DNA of 51,061 nt from positions 1 through 51,061 of the forward strand of contig NZ_JACJRQ010000050.1 in assembly GCF_014697355.1 (NCBI RefSeq). The letters are read 5' to 3'. The notes under the pieces are model-generated. The model did no database searches. It worked only from the letters and a program-made list of their open reading frames with translations, and was not told where the DNA came from. Positions 41,445-49,847 of this stretch are shown one piece after another. Position 1 is the first letter of the stretch. Every line of letters starts with the position of its first letter. The position numbers and the translations under genes are program-made. This DNA is from Nostoc calcicola FACHB-3891 (GTDB taxonomy: Bacteria; Cyanobacteriota; Cyanobacteriia; Cyanobacteriales; Nostocaceae).

Positions 41445-41925
41445 TAGGAATAATAATGTTTCTTAATCTCAGTAAAATAAAGCGTAAGCTTTACCTTTTT
41501 GCCACTCATTTTGGCTATAATTCTATTCATCCAAATCATTTAAATACTTACTAAATATAGATAAATTTGATTGTGATTTCAAGAAAATTGAGACTATAAA
41601 GCAGCTAAGAGCAGATTATTAGCTGAAATATTGTTAAAAAAAGGCAGGTTTTCTATAGTTAATAAGCAGTTATTAAAGTGAGCAAACGTTTAATCAGACA
41701 TTGACAAATTCAAGGTCTTGGTATTTGTAACTTTTTTGATTACGCACACATAGTATATTCGCCCAGAGTATCCGTTGCTACTCAGACTCAGTATTTAAAA
41801 GGATTGAATGCGACGCTCTAGTTTTTTTTTGTAAGTGGTTTTATCCGGGTAAACACCAGTCCAGCCAATAAAATAACGAAACTGCTATAATACACCCGTA
41901 TAATCTCTTACTTATATTTTTATTT
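41445..41925. other. Divergent intergenic region before the NACHT operon
   Basis: About 480 AT-rich bases between the minus-strand 361-residue gene and the plus-strand NTPase operon. Two TATAAT hexamers (41886-41891 and 41899-41904) lie 35 and 22 bases before the ATG at 41926, either could be a -10 box. A T10 tract is near 41822. No gene seen. Confidence 0.4.
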
Positions 41926-42324
41926 ATGGAACCTTTAAGTACTGCTGCGATCGCCATTGGGACTGTGATTGCGACTAAGGCTTTGGAAAAAACTGGTGAA
42001 AAGGTAGGCGAAGCTCTATGGGATAAGACTGAGCAGTTTCTTGTCACACTCAAAAAACATTCTCCCCATACTATTACTGCACTTGAGAAAGTACCAGAAC
42101 AACCACTTGATTACGGTAAAGCCGTAGTAGAGGTTGAAGCTGCTGCGAGGGAGAATCCTGAAGTTAATCAAGCGATGAAAGAAGTAGCAGTAGCAGCTAA
42201 GGCTGAAACTAATCCTGAAATTGCAGAAATTGTTAATATGCCGAATCTGCAAAAGTTGGCAGATAAAATTGTTAACTATGCTCAAGGAAATATTAATATT
42301 GCTACCCAAAATATAAGTATTTGA
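41926..42324 (+). CDS. N-terminal module of a NACHT NTPase, ended by TGA
   Basis: A 132-residue protein with a hydrophobic start (STAAIAIGTVIATKALEKTG), then EKVGEALWDKTEQFLVTLKK and helices. Sequences of this kind commonly form the N-terminal module or companion of NACHT/WD/TPR NTPases in Nostoc. Its stop TGA (42322-42324) is followed at once, in the same frame, by 54 open codons that lead into the NACHT gene at 42487. Those codons include ALTRYLDQEIDERRC and ITLEIKTLYIDLP, the usual pre-NACHT linker. Thus this may be the first part of one protein, split by a nonsense codon or joined by readthrough. It may act in sensing or effector recruitment. Confidence 0.7.
   Translation: MEPLSTAAIAIGTVIATKALEKTGEKVGEALWDKTEQFLVTLKKHSPHTITALEKVPEQPLDYGKAVVEVEAAARENPEVNQAMKEVAVAAKAETNPEIAEIVNMPNLQKLADKIVNYAQGNINIATQNISI
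42322..42324 (+). other. In-frame TGA between the N-module and the NACHT domain
   Basis: The next base is C (TGAC), a weak bacterial termination context. There is no ATG, GTG or TTG in frame between 42325 and 42486, so the NACHT part has no good start of its own. Confidence 0.75.
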
Positions 42325-42486
42325 CTGGAGTCGTCCGGAAGGGAACGGACAAAGGAAAGTACCCAGCAAGCATTAACAAGATACCTGGATCAGGAAATCG
42401 ACGAGCGTCGTTGTTTTGTACAGCTGCCACTATTAAGCCGTCAAGATAACCCAATCACACTAGAAATTAAAACTCTTTATATTGAC

Positions 42487-45400
42487 TTGCCCTTGCTGCT
42501 AACCTATAGCCCCTTCTCTGAACCATTTCAGGTAGAGACTACAGATGTAGAGCTAGTAAACTGGCAAATACGCGAAGGTTTCACAAGTGCTCTAATTTTT
42601 GATCGATCTGCACGGAGTAAGCTTTTTCAAACTGAGGAGCCATCTTTTTGTCGAATCAGTGATCAATTAAAGACGGGTGCTAGGTTGGTAGTAGTTGGAG
42701 ATCCTGGTTGTGGTAAGACAACCTTACTGCGTTTCCTAGCTTATAGTTATGCTTATAGTTATGCTTGCCGCCAATTACCTTCAAGGTTCCAAGACAAGTT
42801 TGTATCAACACTGGAAATTCCTCCAAGTCATAAGGCATTACCCGATGAACCTTGGTTGCCTGTTACATTAACCTGTCGAGATTTGCTAGATGCTGATTTG
42901 AATAGCAGCTTAATTGAGCTTATTCAGTATCAACTCCAAAAATTACATAGCAGTAGCAGTGATATTCAACTACTGACTAGCCTTCTAGAAGAACAACTGC
43001 AAGAAGGTAAAGTTCTCTTGCTGATTGACGGTTTAGATGAAATCCCAACAGAAGAGAAGCGATCCAGGTTTGCCGAACTCATAGCTGACCAAGCCAGAAT
43101 CTACTCTCAAACGCCAATAATTATTACTTCTAGAGTAGTTGGATTCAGAAACATTCGAGATGATCTTGACTCTTTCAAGCATCTTAATGTAGGTTCACTA
43201 AAAATAGAAGACAAAAAACGATTTATTCATGCTTTCTCCACCTGTGTAGGCATTCGATTTAGACAAAATCCAACCTTAATTGAAAATAGTCTAGAACCTT
43301 TGGTCTGCCACAGTCGCAAAGTTGCAAAACTATGCGAGAATATATTTCTGCTAACTCTAATTTCACAAGTTTTTCTTCGAGATAGCTACTTACCTAACCG
43401 ACGATTAGATATATATCGGCGTACAGTTGAGTTAATGATTGAACGCCGCAACGGTGATTGGCGATTACCTTTAACCCTCAATGAAGTTTGTCCGCATTTA
43501 GAATATCTTGCATATTGTATGCGTTTAGATGGTTCACAACATTGGACGGAACCAAAGGTACTCCGAACTATTCAAAAGTTACGAGAACATGAACCAGACA
43601 TGACCATTTTAGGGCAACGCACGCCTGCTCAATTTCTCGATTTGCTCATCAATCAGTCAGGATTGTTAAATATAGCAGGATTAAGTGAACCCGACGAGAG
43701 AGGTTTTGACCATCGTCTAATTCAATTTTTCCATCAATCCTTTCAAGAATATTTTGCGGCACAAGCTTTGCTGCATGGTCGTGGGATATTTGAGAAAACA
43801 GATGTTTTAGACGAGCTACGACAGAAAGTACGTGGATTAGATATTGTAGAACGCAAAGTTGAAACCCTTGGTTCTGGTGGGAGAACAGAACCTGTTGTAG
43901 CCGGTAGTTGGCAAGAAGTTGTACGTTTTTGCATTTGTGACTTAGATCGGAAATCAGATACTGAAAAAAGATCAGATGTAGTTACCTCCGACGATGCCAT
44001 GTTAATGCTGTTGCCTAGTCATGGTATCCCTACAAGGGAGGTGCGTGCTCTTGCAGTATTTGCTCTACAAGTTTTGGCAGAAGAGCCTAATTTAAGAAGT
44101 GATACGATTGATGCAGTAATTGATTCAGCTATTGATAATTTAAATGAGCTTGACGGCATCAATTCTAAGCCAAACACACTTATGGATGAAGCTTGGTATT
44201 CAGCTGCACGTTCTTGTTTTGGACAACAGTGTCGAGACAGATTACTACAAAGCTATATTCAATCTCGTGATGTTCGCCGAAATAAAATTGGTTCTATCTA
44301 CTCTTTGATGACGACGAATGACGAAATTCTAAATGCAGAAAATGCAGCCCAGATACTAGAGCCACTTTTAGCAAAACTAAATAGTTCTTGCTCAGTTGAA
44401 GAACGTGTTGAAATCAATCTCAGGTTGGTTGAAATATTTTTCCGTCCTCAAGCGATAGACTCTAGTGTAATAATCAATTTTTTACCAAGCAACATTTTGC
44501 AGAACACTATTAATCTGCTATTGAAAACTACTGAGAATGAAGCAATCAACAATGATTTAAATGATGCAATTTTATCTTCAGCGATGTGGGCACTTGCATG
44601 GCTAACTACGGCAAAAGACAAACACTCCTGTAGAATTTATACATTTAGCGAGACAGAACGTAAATATTTACAGAGAATTGTAATTGATGAAAGACGAGAT
44701 GCCTATCCCCGAATGTGGTCTGCCCTTATCCTTAGTGCTTCTGGCTCTGAGAAAAATGTATTCGATCAAGTAGATTGGCTCTATGAGTGGGCAGAAGTTG
44801 CAGATGGTATTAAACCCCATAAAGAATTGCCAACACCAAGTACTCTTTACCGCTTGCAAGATATAGATGCTTTGAATGCTTTAATTAATTCAAACTTGCC
44901 AATGCAAGCTAAACGTTGGGTTGCTATTGCAATGGGAAGATTGGGATATTTTGTGTCTGAAATAGCAGAACCACTTTTGCAAGTTCTTCAAGATGATTTA
45001 CTTAATAACATACGCGATGAAGCTCTAGTGTATTTGGTATTTGCAGGTGGAGATAAAGTTGCTTCCTCATTTATAAAGAAAATAAACTTTTTGGAAAAGG
45101 ATGAAGCTAATAAAGATAGTCATTATTTTCGCTTGTGTTGTGTCCTAGCTTTGATTGCTATGGGAAATGTAAGCGCAATTAAGCATCAACTTAATTTTGG
45201 TGTGGAAAAGAAACAATCTTATAGGAATGCTTATGCATATGCTCTAGTTGGTGTCGCAAGCATAGAAGGTTTCAAAGCCCTTGAAGCTATGAAAAACCAT
45301 GAAAATGTTGAGATTCGCAACTCCATCAATAATGCACTTTTGAGGATGACTGAATGGAATGCAGCGAGTGTCGGGCAAGATAAAACTAAGTCGTCTGCTA

Positions 45401-46017
45401 GTCAAAATTTTGCATATATATTCGATCTAATTAATGTATCTCTAGAACAAATTAAGGGAAAAAGCTCTTTAGCGCATAGACTGAAATCAGCCAAAACTTT
45501 TGCGGGAAGTTCATATTTTACAAAATTGGTAAATCGAAATAACGCCCTAGTTTATGATATTCGGACTAAGGATCGGAATAAGAATAAATTATATTACATT
45601 GTTAAAATTTACAAACATAAGCATGCTGAATATAGATCAAAAATGAGTGGTGATTTTACATTTAATCTCTTAGATTATGGGGAAATTCTGTATCAGGGTT
45701 ATGGAGAACCTCCGAGTTACATTAAGGGCGAAATGCAAAAAATTTTTGGAATGTATGAGGACAGCAAACCCGAAGATTTTGAAACAGAAGTTATTTGGGA
45801 AGATGGCGGTGAAGTCCGCTTCATTGTAGCTCTTGAGAAAAAGGATAAATATTGGTTTATTGTCAAAATTGACCCCAATCTTCATGAGGAATACAAACTA
45901 AAAGTGAAAGAAGAGAAAATGAATATAAGTGATTATGGAGAAATACTTTACAGAGGAAAAGGTGATATGCCTAGTTCTGATATGCAGGCAAAAATATTCA
46001 AAGAACTTGGCATTTAG
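42487..46017 (+). CDS. NACHT-domain NTPase with HEAT-like and tandem C-terminal repeats
   Basis: A STAND NTPase of at least 1176 residues, counted from TTG 42487 (no Shine-Dalgarno; reading is open back to the TGA at 42324). NACHT core: Walker A 71-79 (GDPGCGKTT), Walker B VLLLIDGLDEIP with D181, D184, E185, then IIITSRV and a winged-helix part (FFHQSFQEYFAAQALL). Residues 560-960 are helical, HEAT-like. The last 170 residues hold two copies of a ~75-residue domain, each with Y.IVKI..H.EY and DYGEILY.G.G..PS. NACHT proteins of this type act as immune sensors: ligand binding triggers oligomerisation. Here the C-terminal repeats would be the sensor. See the in-frame TGA note; the gene may be non-functional. 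Confidence 0.88.
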   Translation: MPLLLTYSPFSEPFQVETTDVELVNWQIREGFTSALIFDRSARSKLFQTEEPSFCRISDQLKTGARLVVVGDPGCGKTTLLRFLAYSYAYSYACRQLPSRFQDKFVSTLEIPPSHKALPDEPWLPVTLTCRDLLDADLNSSLIELIQYQLQKLHSSSSDIQLLTSLLEEQLQEGKVLLLIDGLDEIPTEEKRSRFAELIADQARIYSQTPIIITSRVVGFRNIRDDLDSFKHLNVGSLKIEDKKRFIHAFSTCVGIRFRQNPTLIENSLEPLVCHSRKVAKLCENIFLLTLISQVFLRDSYLPNRRLDIYRRTVELMIERRNGDWRLPLTLNEVCPHLEYLAYCMRLDGSQHWTEPKVLRTIQKLREHEPDMTILGQRTPAQFLDLLINQSGLLNIAGLSEPDERGFDHRLIQFFHQSFQEYFAAQALLHGRGIFEKTDVLDELRQKVRGLDIVERKVETLGSGGRTEPVVAGSWQEVVRFCICDLDRKSDTEKRSDVVTSDDAMLMLLPSHGIPTREVRALAVFALQVLAEEPNLRSDTIDAVIDSAIDNLNELDGINSKPNTLMDEAWYSAARSCFGQQCRDRLLQSYIQSRDVRRNKIGSIYSLMTTNDEILNAENAAQILEPLLAKLNSSCSVEERVEINLRLVEIFFRPQAIDSSVIINFLPSNILQNTINLLLKTTENEAINNDLNDAILSSAMWALAWLTTAKDKHSCRIYTFSETERKYLQRIVIDERRDAYPRMWSALILSASGSEKNVFDQVDWLYEWAEVADGIKPHKELPTPSTLYRLQDIDALNALINSNLPMQAKRWVAIAMGRLGYFVSEIAEPLLQVLQDDLLNNIRDEALVYLVFAGGDKVASSFIKKINFLEKDEANKDSHYFRLCCVLALIAMGNVSAIKHQLNFGVEKKQSYRNAYAYALVGVASIEGFKALEAMKNHENVEIRNSINNALLRMTEWNAASVGQDKTKSSASQNFAYIFDLINVSLEQIKGKSSLAHRLKSAKTFAGSSYFTKLVNRNNALVYDIRTKDRNKNKLYYIVKIYKHKHAEYRSKMSGDFTFNLLDYGEILYQGYGEPPSYIKGEMQKIFGMYEDSKPEDFETEVIWEDGGEVRFIVALEKKDKYWFIVKIDPNLHEEYKLKVKEEKMNISDYGEILYRGKGDMPSSDMQAKIFKELGI

Positions 46018-46020
46018 ACG

Positions 46021-46042
46021 ATTATGTTAATTGCAACATAAT
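46021..46042. terminator. Hairpin between convergent NACHT and unknown genes
   Basis: ATTATGTT-AATTGC-AACATAAT is a perfect 8-base-pair stem starting 4 bases after the NACHT stop. AT-rich and without a T run, it could be a weak bidirectional terminator. Confidence 0.4.
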
Positions 46043-46103
46043 AACCCCAATATACCCTATTCTACGATGCATGGTGTACCTTTATCCCAAACGTGTATTA
46101 AAT

Positions 46104-46907
46104 CTAGCTCAACATACTATGTGCTATTATTTTACACTTATTGTCCAGCTTTTCTTGATATTCAATTGACAATTTTTCTTTCATTTCGTCTCGATGTTTT
46201 TCTGGACTAACTTCCCCCCATTCTTCCCCTAACTCGTTGAAACTGTGTCTCATATTATGCAGGGCTGCATGTTTCGTATGCTGATTTTGCATCGCCAAAA
46301 GAGCAAGAGCGCCAAGACCAAGACCTTTTCCAGCTATCAACGCTCTATCACCTAAGACACGCCAACCACAATTGTCTTTCTCAATTTCAGCTAATTTTTC
46401 GTCATACCACTTTTTAATATCTTCGCACTTAGGTAAAAATACTTTGTTGTAAACTTCTGGAAAATGACTCTTTCGTGCTGTTTTTGGATCGGCGATATAA
46501 GTCTTTAAAACATGACGAACTGCGAGTGTCTCATCTCCACGTAGCTTACTAATAGTGAACAACCCAAAATGAGATAAACCAACCCAATAGGCAGGTGAGT
46601 ATTGTCCAATATTATTATTTGAGTTAACATTCAAACCCGTACAACGAAGTAACTGCTCTTCTGCATAATTTAGACGGCGCTCTTTTGCCGCTTCATTATC
46701 AGTTAATGTTGCATCTCTTAAAGCATCAAAAGCAGAACTGATATCACGCAATAAAATTTGATCAACCTTTTCCAAAATATTCTTAATCAAAGATTGATTT
46801 TCAGCAATTCGTTTTACCAATTCTTCAGCTATAGGAACTGCCACCTCTAATATTAATTTTATCGTATCTGGATCAATAGAATATATTGTAATATTTGTAT
46901 TATACAT
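46104..46907 (-). CDS. Unknown protein, convergent with the NACHT gene
   Basis: A 267-residue protein. Residues 1-90 are helical and amphipathic (IKLILEVAVPIAEELVKRIA; SAFDALRDATLTDNEAAKERR). The middle contains SPAYWVGLSHFGLF and DETLAVRHVLKTYIADPKTA. Near 190-210 a short hydrophobic stretch (LIAGKGLGLGALALLAMQ) could insert in a membrane, although it is glycine-rich. The end is charged. Proteins of similar layout occur near NTPase or phage-defence genes, so a pore-forming or cell-death effector is a possibility, but no signature confirms it. The gene lies in HIP1-free DNA. Confidence 0.6.
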   Translation of the reverse strand: MYNTNITIYSIDPDTIKLILEVAVPIAEELVKRIAENQSLIKNILEKVDQILLRDISSAFDALRDATLTDNEAAKERRLNYAEEQLLRCTGLNVNSNNNIGQYSPAYWVGLSHFGLFTISKLRGDETLAVRHVLKTYIADPKTARKSHFPEVYNKVFLPKCEDIKKWYDEKLAEIEKDNCGWRVLGDRALIAGKGLGLGALALLAMQNQHTKHAALHNMRHSFNELGEEWGEVSPEKHRDEMKEKLSIEYQEKLDNKCKIIAHSMLS

Positions 46908-47193
46908 TGTGTCTTTCTTAGAATTTTGTATTATTATATAAATTCAGTTATTACTGATTACATTTAGAGACACACCCTTGACAATTATCTTTTACTTGCT
47001 ATCAACAACTAAAAGATACGTATCTATCGTTCAGTCACACTATTACAATTAGATTAAAAATCTACGCGATAAATATTCATATTTATCGCAAAAAATAAAT
47101 ATCATAGTAGGTGACTATGTAATTATACGATATTTTTTCGAGATAAATCTGAAAGAATTATTTCAATCATTATTTTAAGCATAATTACTTATA

Positions 47194-47310
47194 TAGGAAT
47201 CCGGTTTGATTTCTGAATTGACTCGTAGAGGCAGGGAACAGGGAACAGGGAACAGGGAAGAAGCAATAAAGGTGTACGGAGTTTTTTTCAAAAATCAAAT
47301 AGGAGTCCCA
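47194..47310. mobile_element. MITE with STRR heptamers, related to the 1537 element
   Basis: Left end GGAATCCGGTTTGATTTCTG (47196 on) and right end TTCAAAAATCAAATAGGAGTCC (47287-47308) are imperfect inverted repeats. The interior contains four head-to-tail CAGGGAA heptamers (47232-47259), a cyanobacterial STRR type. The left end matches the reverse of the 1643 end (ATCCGGTTTGATT). No gene inside. Confidence 0.6.
47232..47259. repeat. Four CAGGGAA heptamers (STRR)
   Basis: Four exact head-to-tail copies of a 7-base unit. Short tandemly repeated repetitive sequences of seven bases are well known in heterocystous cyanobacteria. Confidence 0.75.
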
Positions 47311-47769
47311 TAACATATCAATAATTTCATCTCAGTTGTTTAGTAGTATTGGGTTATGGGTATTGGATATACGAACTCAAATAACCCGCAACCATAAAGG
47401 CAAATAAAATAAACGCCCTTAAAAATACTTTATAAATGCCAACAAATAACCGAAAATTGGTAAAACAAGAGAAATCTGGCATAAGGGGCGGTAACGCTAA
47501 CCTTTGTTGCGTCGAGTTTCGTCATATGTCTGTACTGGATACCTTCAAAGGATGCCCAATTATCAAAAGTTGGTAAAACGGAAAAAAGTGAACCTGCTAT
47601 CTCTAAGCGCAAGTCTCCGAATCAACGCCGATATGAGGATGTGCGATCGCGGAAATATCTCTTCCCCTGTTTGGCTAAAACAGAGAAGTAAAAAGCTAAA
47701 CCTTATATAAGGTAAGCTTTTTCAGCCTCTATTTCTGTTTGATAGGGTCGAGATTGCTATACACAATTA

Positions 47770-49272
47770 TTACCGGATAACTAATATCCGTTGTCTAGCC
47801 CGTGAGCTAGAAACATAGTACAAACGATTAAACTCTCTAATCTTTGCCAGGACTGCCTTACTGTCATCTCCTCGTTCTGGATAAAGTCGCTTACTCAAAT
47901 CTTTACCATCAATACCCGCTTCTAAGAAAGTGCTACCTTGGCTATTGTGAACAGTTAATGCAAAGCAGTTTCTGATGTTGGCAAACTGCTCTGAATGTTT
48001 GTAGTACTGCTTCCACAGAAAGGGATTACGCTTGGCACTTTTGAGTAAGCGTTTGGTTTCTTGGTCAAATTGTTTTTGCTCATCTTCATGCAGAACATAG
48101 ATTTGACGCACAATCCCTTCATCTGTCTCTACCTTTAACCTCCAAGTATCATAGTTGTTGTAACGATCCCCAAAAACATCTAAAACAGTAAACTCTGTAG
48201 ATGTAGAAAGAATCGTAGTTTTACCATCAGGAGCCATCACAGGATCTCTGGTGATTAATCTTTCTCCAGAAATAAATCGATTGAGATTTTCACCATATAA
48301 ATGTGTGCGAATCTGCTGATTGTAAAAGTCAACTTGAGTATTAGTCCAGGATAAAATTCGGAAACAATCTGGGTTTTGAGCAAATTCTCTCTTCATCTTT
48401 TTGCAGGCATAACGCAGCAAAGTTTGACGTTTAACCATCAGCGCCCCATTACTTTTATCAGGCAGATATTTGGCATAAGGCTCAAAAGGAAACTTGCTCT
48501 TGGTAACTGCATAGCGAGAAGCGGTGACAAACTCTAGCAAGGGACTACCAGTTCCCTGACGCACAACTTGAGTCAAAACTGCTTTATCTGGTACTTGAAA
48601 ACTGGGGGATTTTCCTTCATTAACTGGATTTAACTGTGCTGGATCGCCCATGAGAATAATTTTGATTTTTGTCCAGGTGGATGATTGGTTAGCAACATCC
48701 TCAATCCACCGCCAGAGTTGTTTGCCAATCATGGAACATTCATCAATAAAGACAACATCAAATAGATTGATGTAAGAAGGCCCTGTTTGGTCAAGTACTT
48801 TCTCTTTACCTCTAGTTACCATACCCAGTCCTAACAACTGGTGAATGGTGAAGAATTCTACCCCAGTTACACCATTTTCTGCCGCCATGCGTTGCAGCAC
48901 ACCTACAGCTTTATTAGTGGGTGCAGTCAGTACAACTCGCTTACCCGTAGCAACAAGAACTTTAACTAGTTGGAAAACAATAGTTGACTTGCCAGTTCCA
49001 GCATAGCCAACCAGCAGAAATAAAGCAGCCATCACGGTTGGCTGTATAAATGTCCACATTGATAATAAAGCTTTTTGCTGCTGCTGGGTGAGTTGAAATG
49101 GAAAAGAACTTGTTGCAGCGAAAGTAGGAAGTGTTTGGATCATCATCGCTTCTCTAATTCCATTAATTGATCCACTCAATGCAGCGATAGCTGTTAGTTT
49201 TATTTCTCCGAAAAACAATACTCCTTTTGGTTTGAGGAATATGTTTCTATATCCATTCGGCATCATCAGCAA
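47770..49272 (-). CDS. RecD/Pif1-like DNA helicase (SF1B)
   Basis: A 500-residue helicase, or 458 if started at ATG 49146. The latter is preferred, as the first 42 residues look unlike the family and MIQTLPTFAATSSFPFQLT fits a start. Walker A is 89-96 (GYAGTGKS), then LTAPTNKAVGVL (motif Ia), Walker B FIDECSMIG at 175-183, motif III GDPAQLNPV, and C-terminal VHNSQGSTF and YVSSSRARQRILV, as in RecD2/Pif1 5'-3' helicases. It should unwind DNA or remove blocks in replication or transfer. It stands alone, divergent from the sensor kinase gene. Confidence 0.9.
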   Translation of the reverse strand: MLMMPNGYRNIFLKPKGVLFFGEIKLTAIAALSGSINGIREAMMIQTLPTFAATSSFPFQLTQQQQKALLSMWTFIQPTVMAALFLLVGYAGTGKSTIVFQLVKVLVATGKRVVLTAPTNKAVGVLQRMAAENGVTGVEFFTIHQLLGLGMVTRGKEKVLDQTGPSYINLFDVVFIDECSMIGKQLWRWIEDVANQSSTWTKIKIILMGDPAQLNPVNEGKSPSFQVPDKAVLTQVVRQGTGSPLLEFVTASRYAVTKSKFPFEPYAKYLPDKSNGALMVKRQTLLRYACKKMKREFAQNPDCFRILSWTNTQVDFYNQQIRTHLYGENLNRFISGERLITRDPVMAPDGKTTILSTSTEFTVLDVFGDRYNNYDTWRLKVETDEGIVRQIYVLHEDEQKQFDQETKRLLKSAKRNPFLWKQYYKHSEQFANIRNCFALTVHNSQGSTFLEAGIDGKDLSKRLYPERGDDSKAVLAKIREFNRLYYVSSSRARQRILVIR

Positions 49273-49847
49273 TCAATAGAATCATGGGATAATTTCGCAC
49301 AAATTGGAGCGAATTTTAAATGGTTTCAACCGCCAATTAATGCTGCATTTATGCAACGCCAAAGTTTTTTAAAATTCAGATGATTTAGTTAAATCTGAAA
49401 TTGCACATATATATTTTTCCCTGAAGGTAAACATCTTCAATCTTAAAATCATTGCTACCGAGACTTAAACATTTTTGGGGCAGAAACAAGCCTCAAACCC
49501 ATACAGGGCAAGGAAAATACACCAAAGGCTCAAAAATGCTTGAAGCCCAGATGTATCAATAAACTGGTCAAATCAATGTCAAAGTCTCTCTATATATACA
49601 TTTGAGGCTTTTTTTTGGCTACTTTTTATCTAAGTCCCACTACTCGGAAATCCTACTTGAATTCTTGTCATTACAAATTTTCGCGCATGTCACCATACAT
49701 TAGACCTCACTACGCATTAGTACGTATTTAAATATACTCAATATTTTATTACACTGAAAATAGTTTTTAGCATAGGCGTGACCCGCCGTAGACATCGCTC
49801 GTTTTTTATCCGGCCTCACAAAATCCCATCCCGTTGCTCCCATCTCT
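49273..49847. other. Divergent intergenic region between helicase and sensor kinase genes
   Basis: About 575 AT-rich bases. It contains a candidate structured RNA (49488-49616). The right part before 49848 holds the kinase promoter, not recognised. Confidence 0.5.
49488..49616 (+). ncRNA. Candidate structured RNA with terminator-like closing stem
   Basis: AAGCCTCAAA (49488-49497) pairs perfectly with TTTGAGGCTT (49601-49610), the second arm running into a T run (to 49616). Inside are a hairpin GGCTCAAAAATGCTTGAAGCC (49527-49547, one bulged A), a small CCC-ATACA-GGG hairpin and ATGTAT/ATACAT (49551, 49596) that continues the long stem. The whole would be a closed, branched RNA of about 125 bases, terminated at 49616 on the plus strand. 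No family is recognised, and the promoter is not seen. It might be a regulatory or incompatibility RNA of the element. Confidence 0.4.

Larger units (their letters stand above)
46908..47769. other. Gene-poor stretch with a MITE and short tandem repeats
   Basis: About 860 AT-rich bases. It carries the MITE at 47194-47310. Two short open stretches, at 47504-47710 and on the other strand at 47430-47612, overlap each other and look like chance. One HIP1 octamer is near 47643. Confidence 0.5.

Noticed and set aside
47232..47259. Heptamer array considered as a CRISPR
   Set aside because: Repeats are seven bases long with no spacers; this is an STRR. No CRISPR array or cas gene was found in the window.
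47430..47710. Two overlapping short frames on opposite strands
   Set aside because: They overlap in antisense, lack Shine-Dalgarno sequences and show no recognisable protein pattern.
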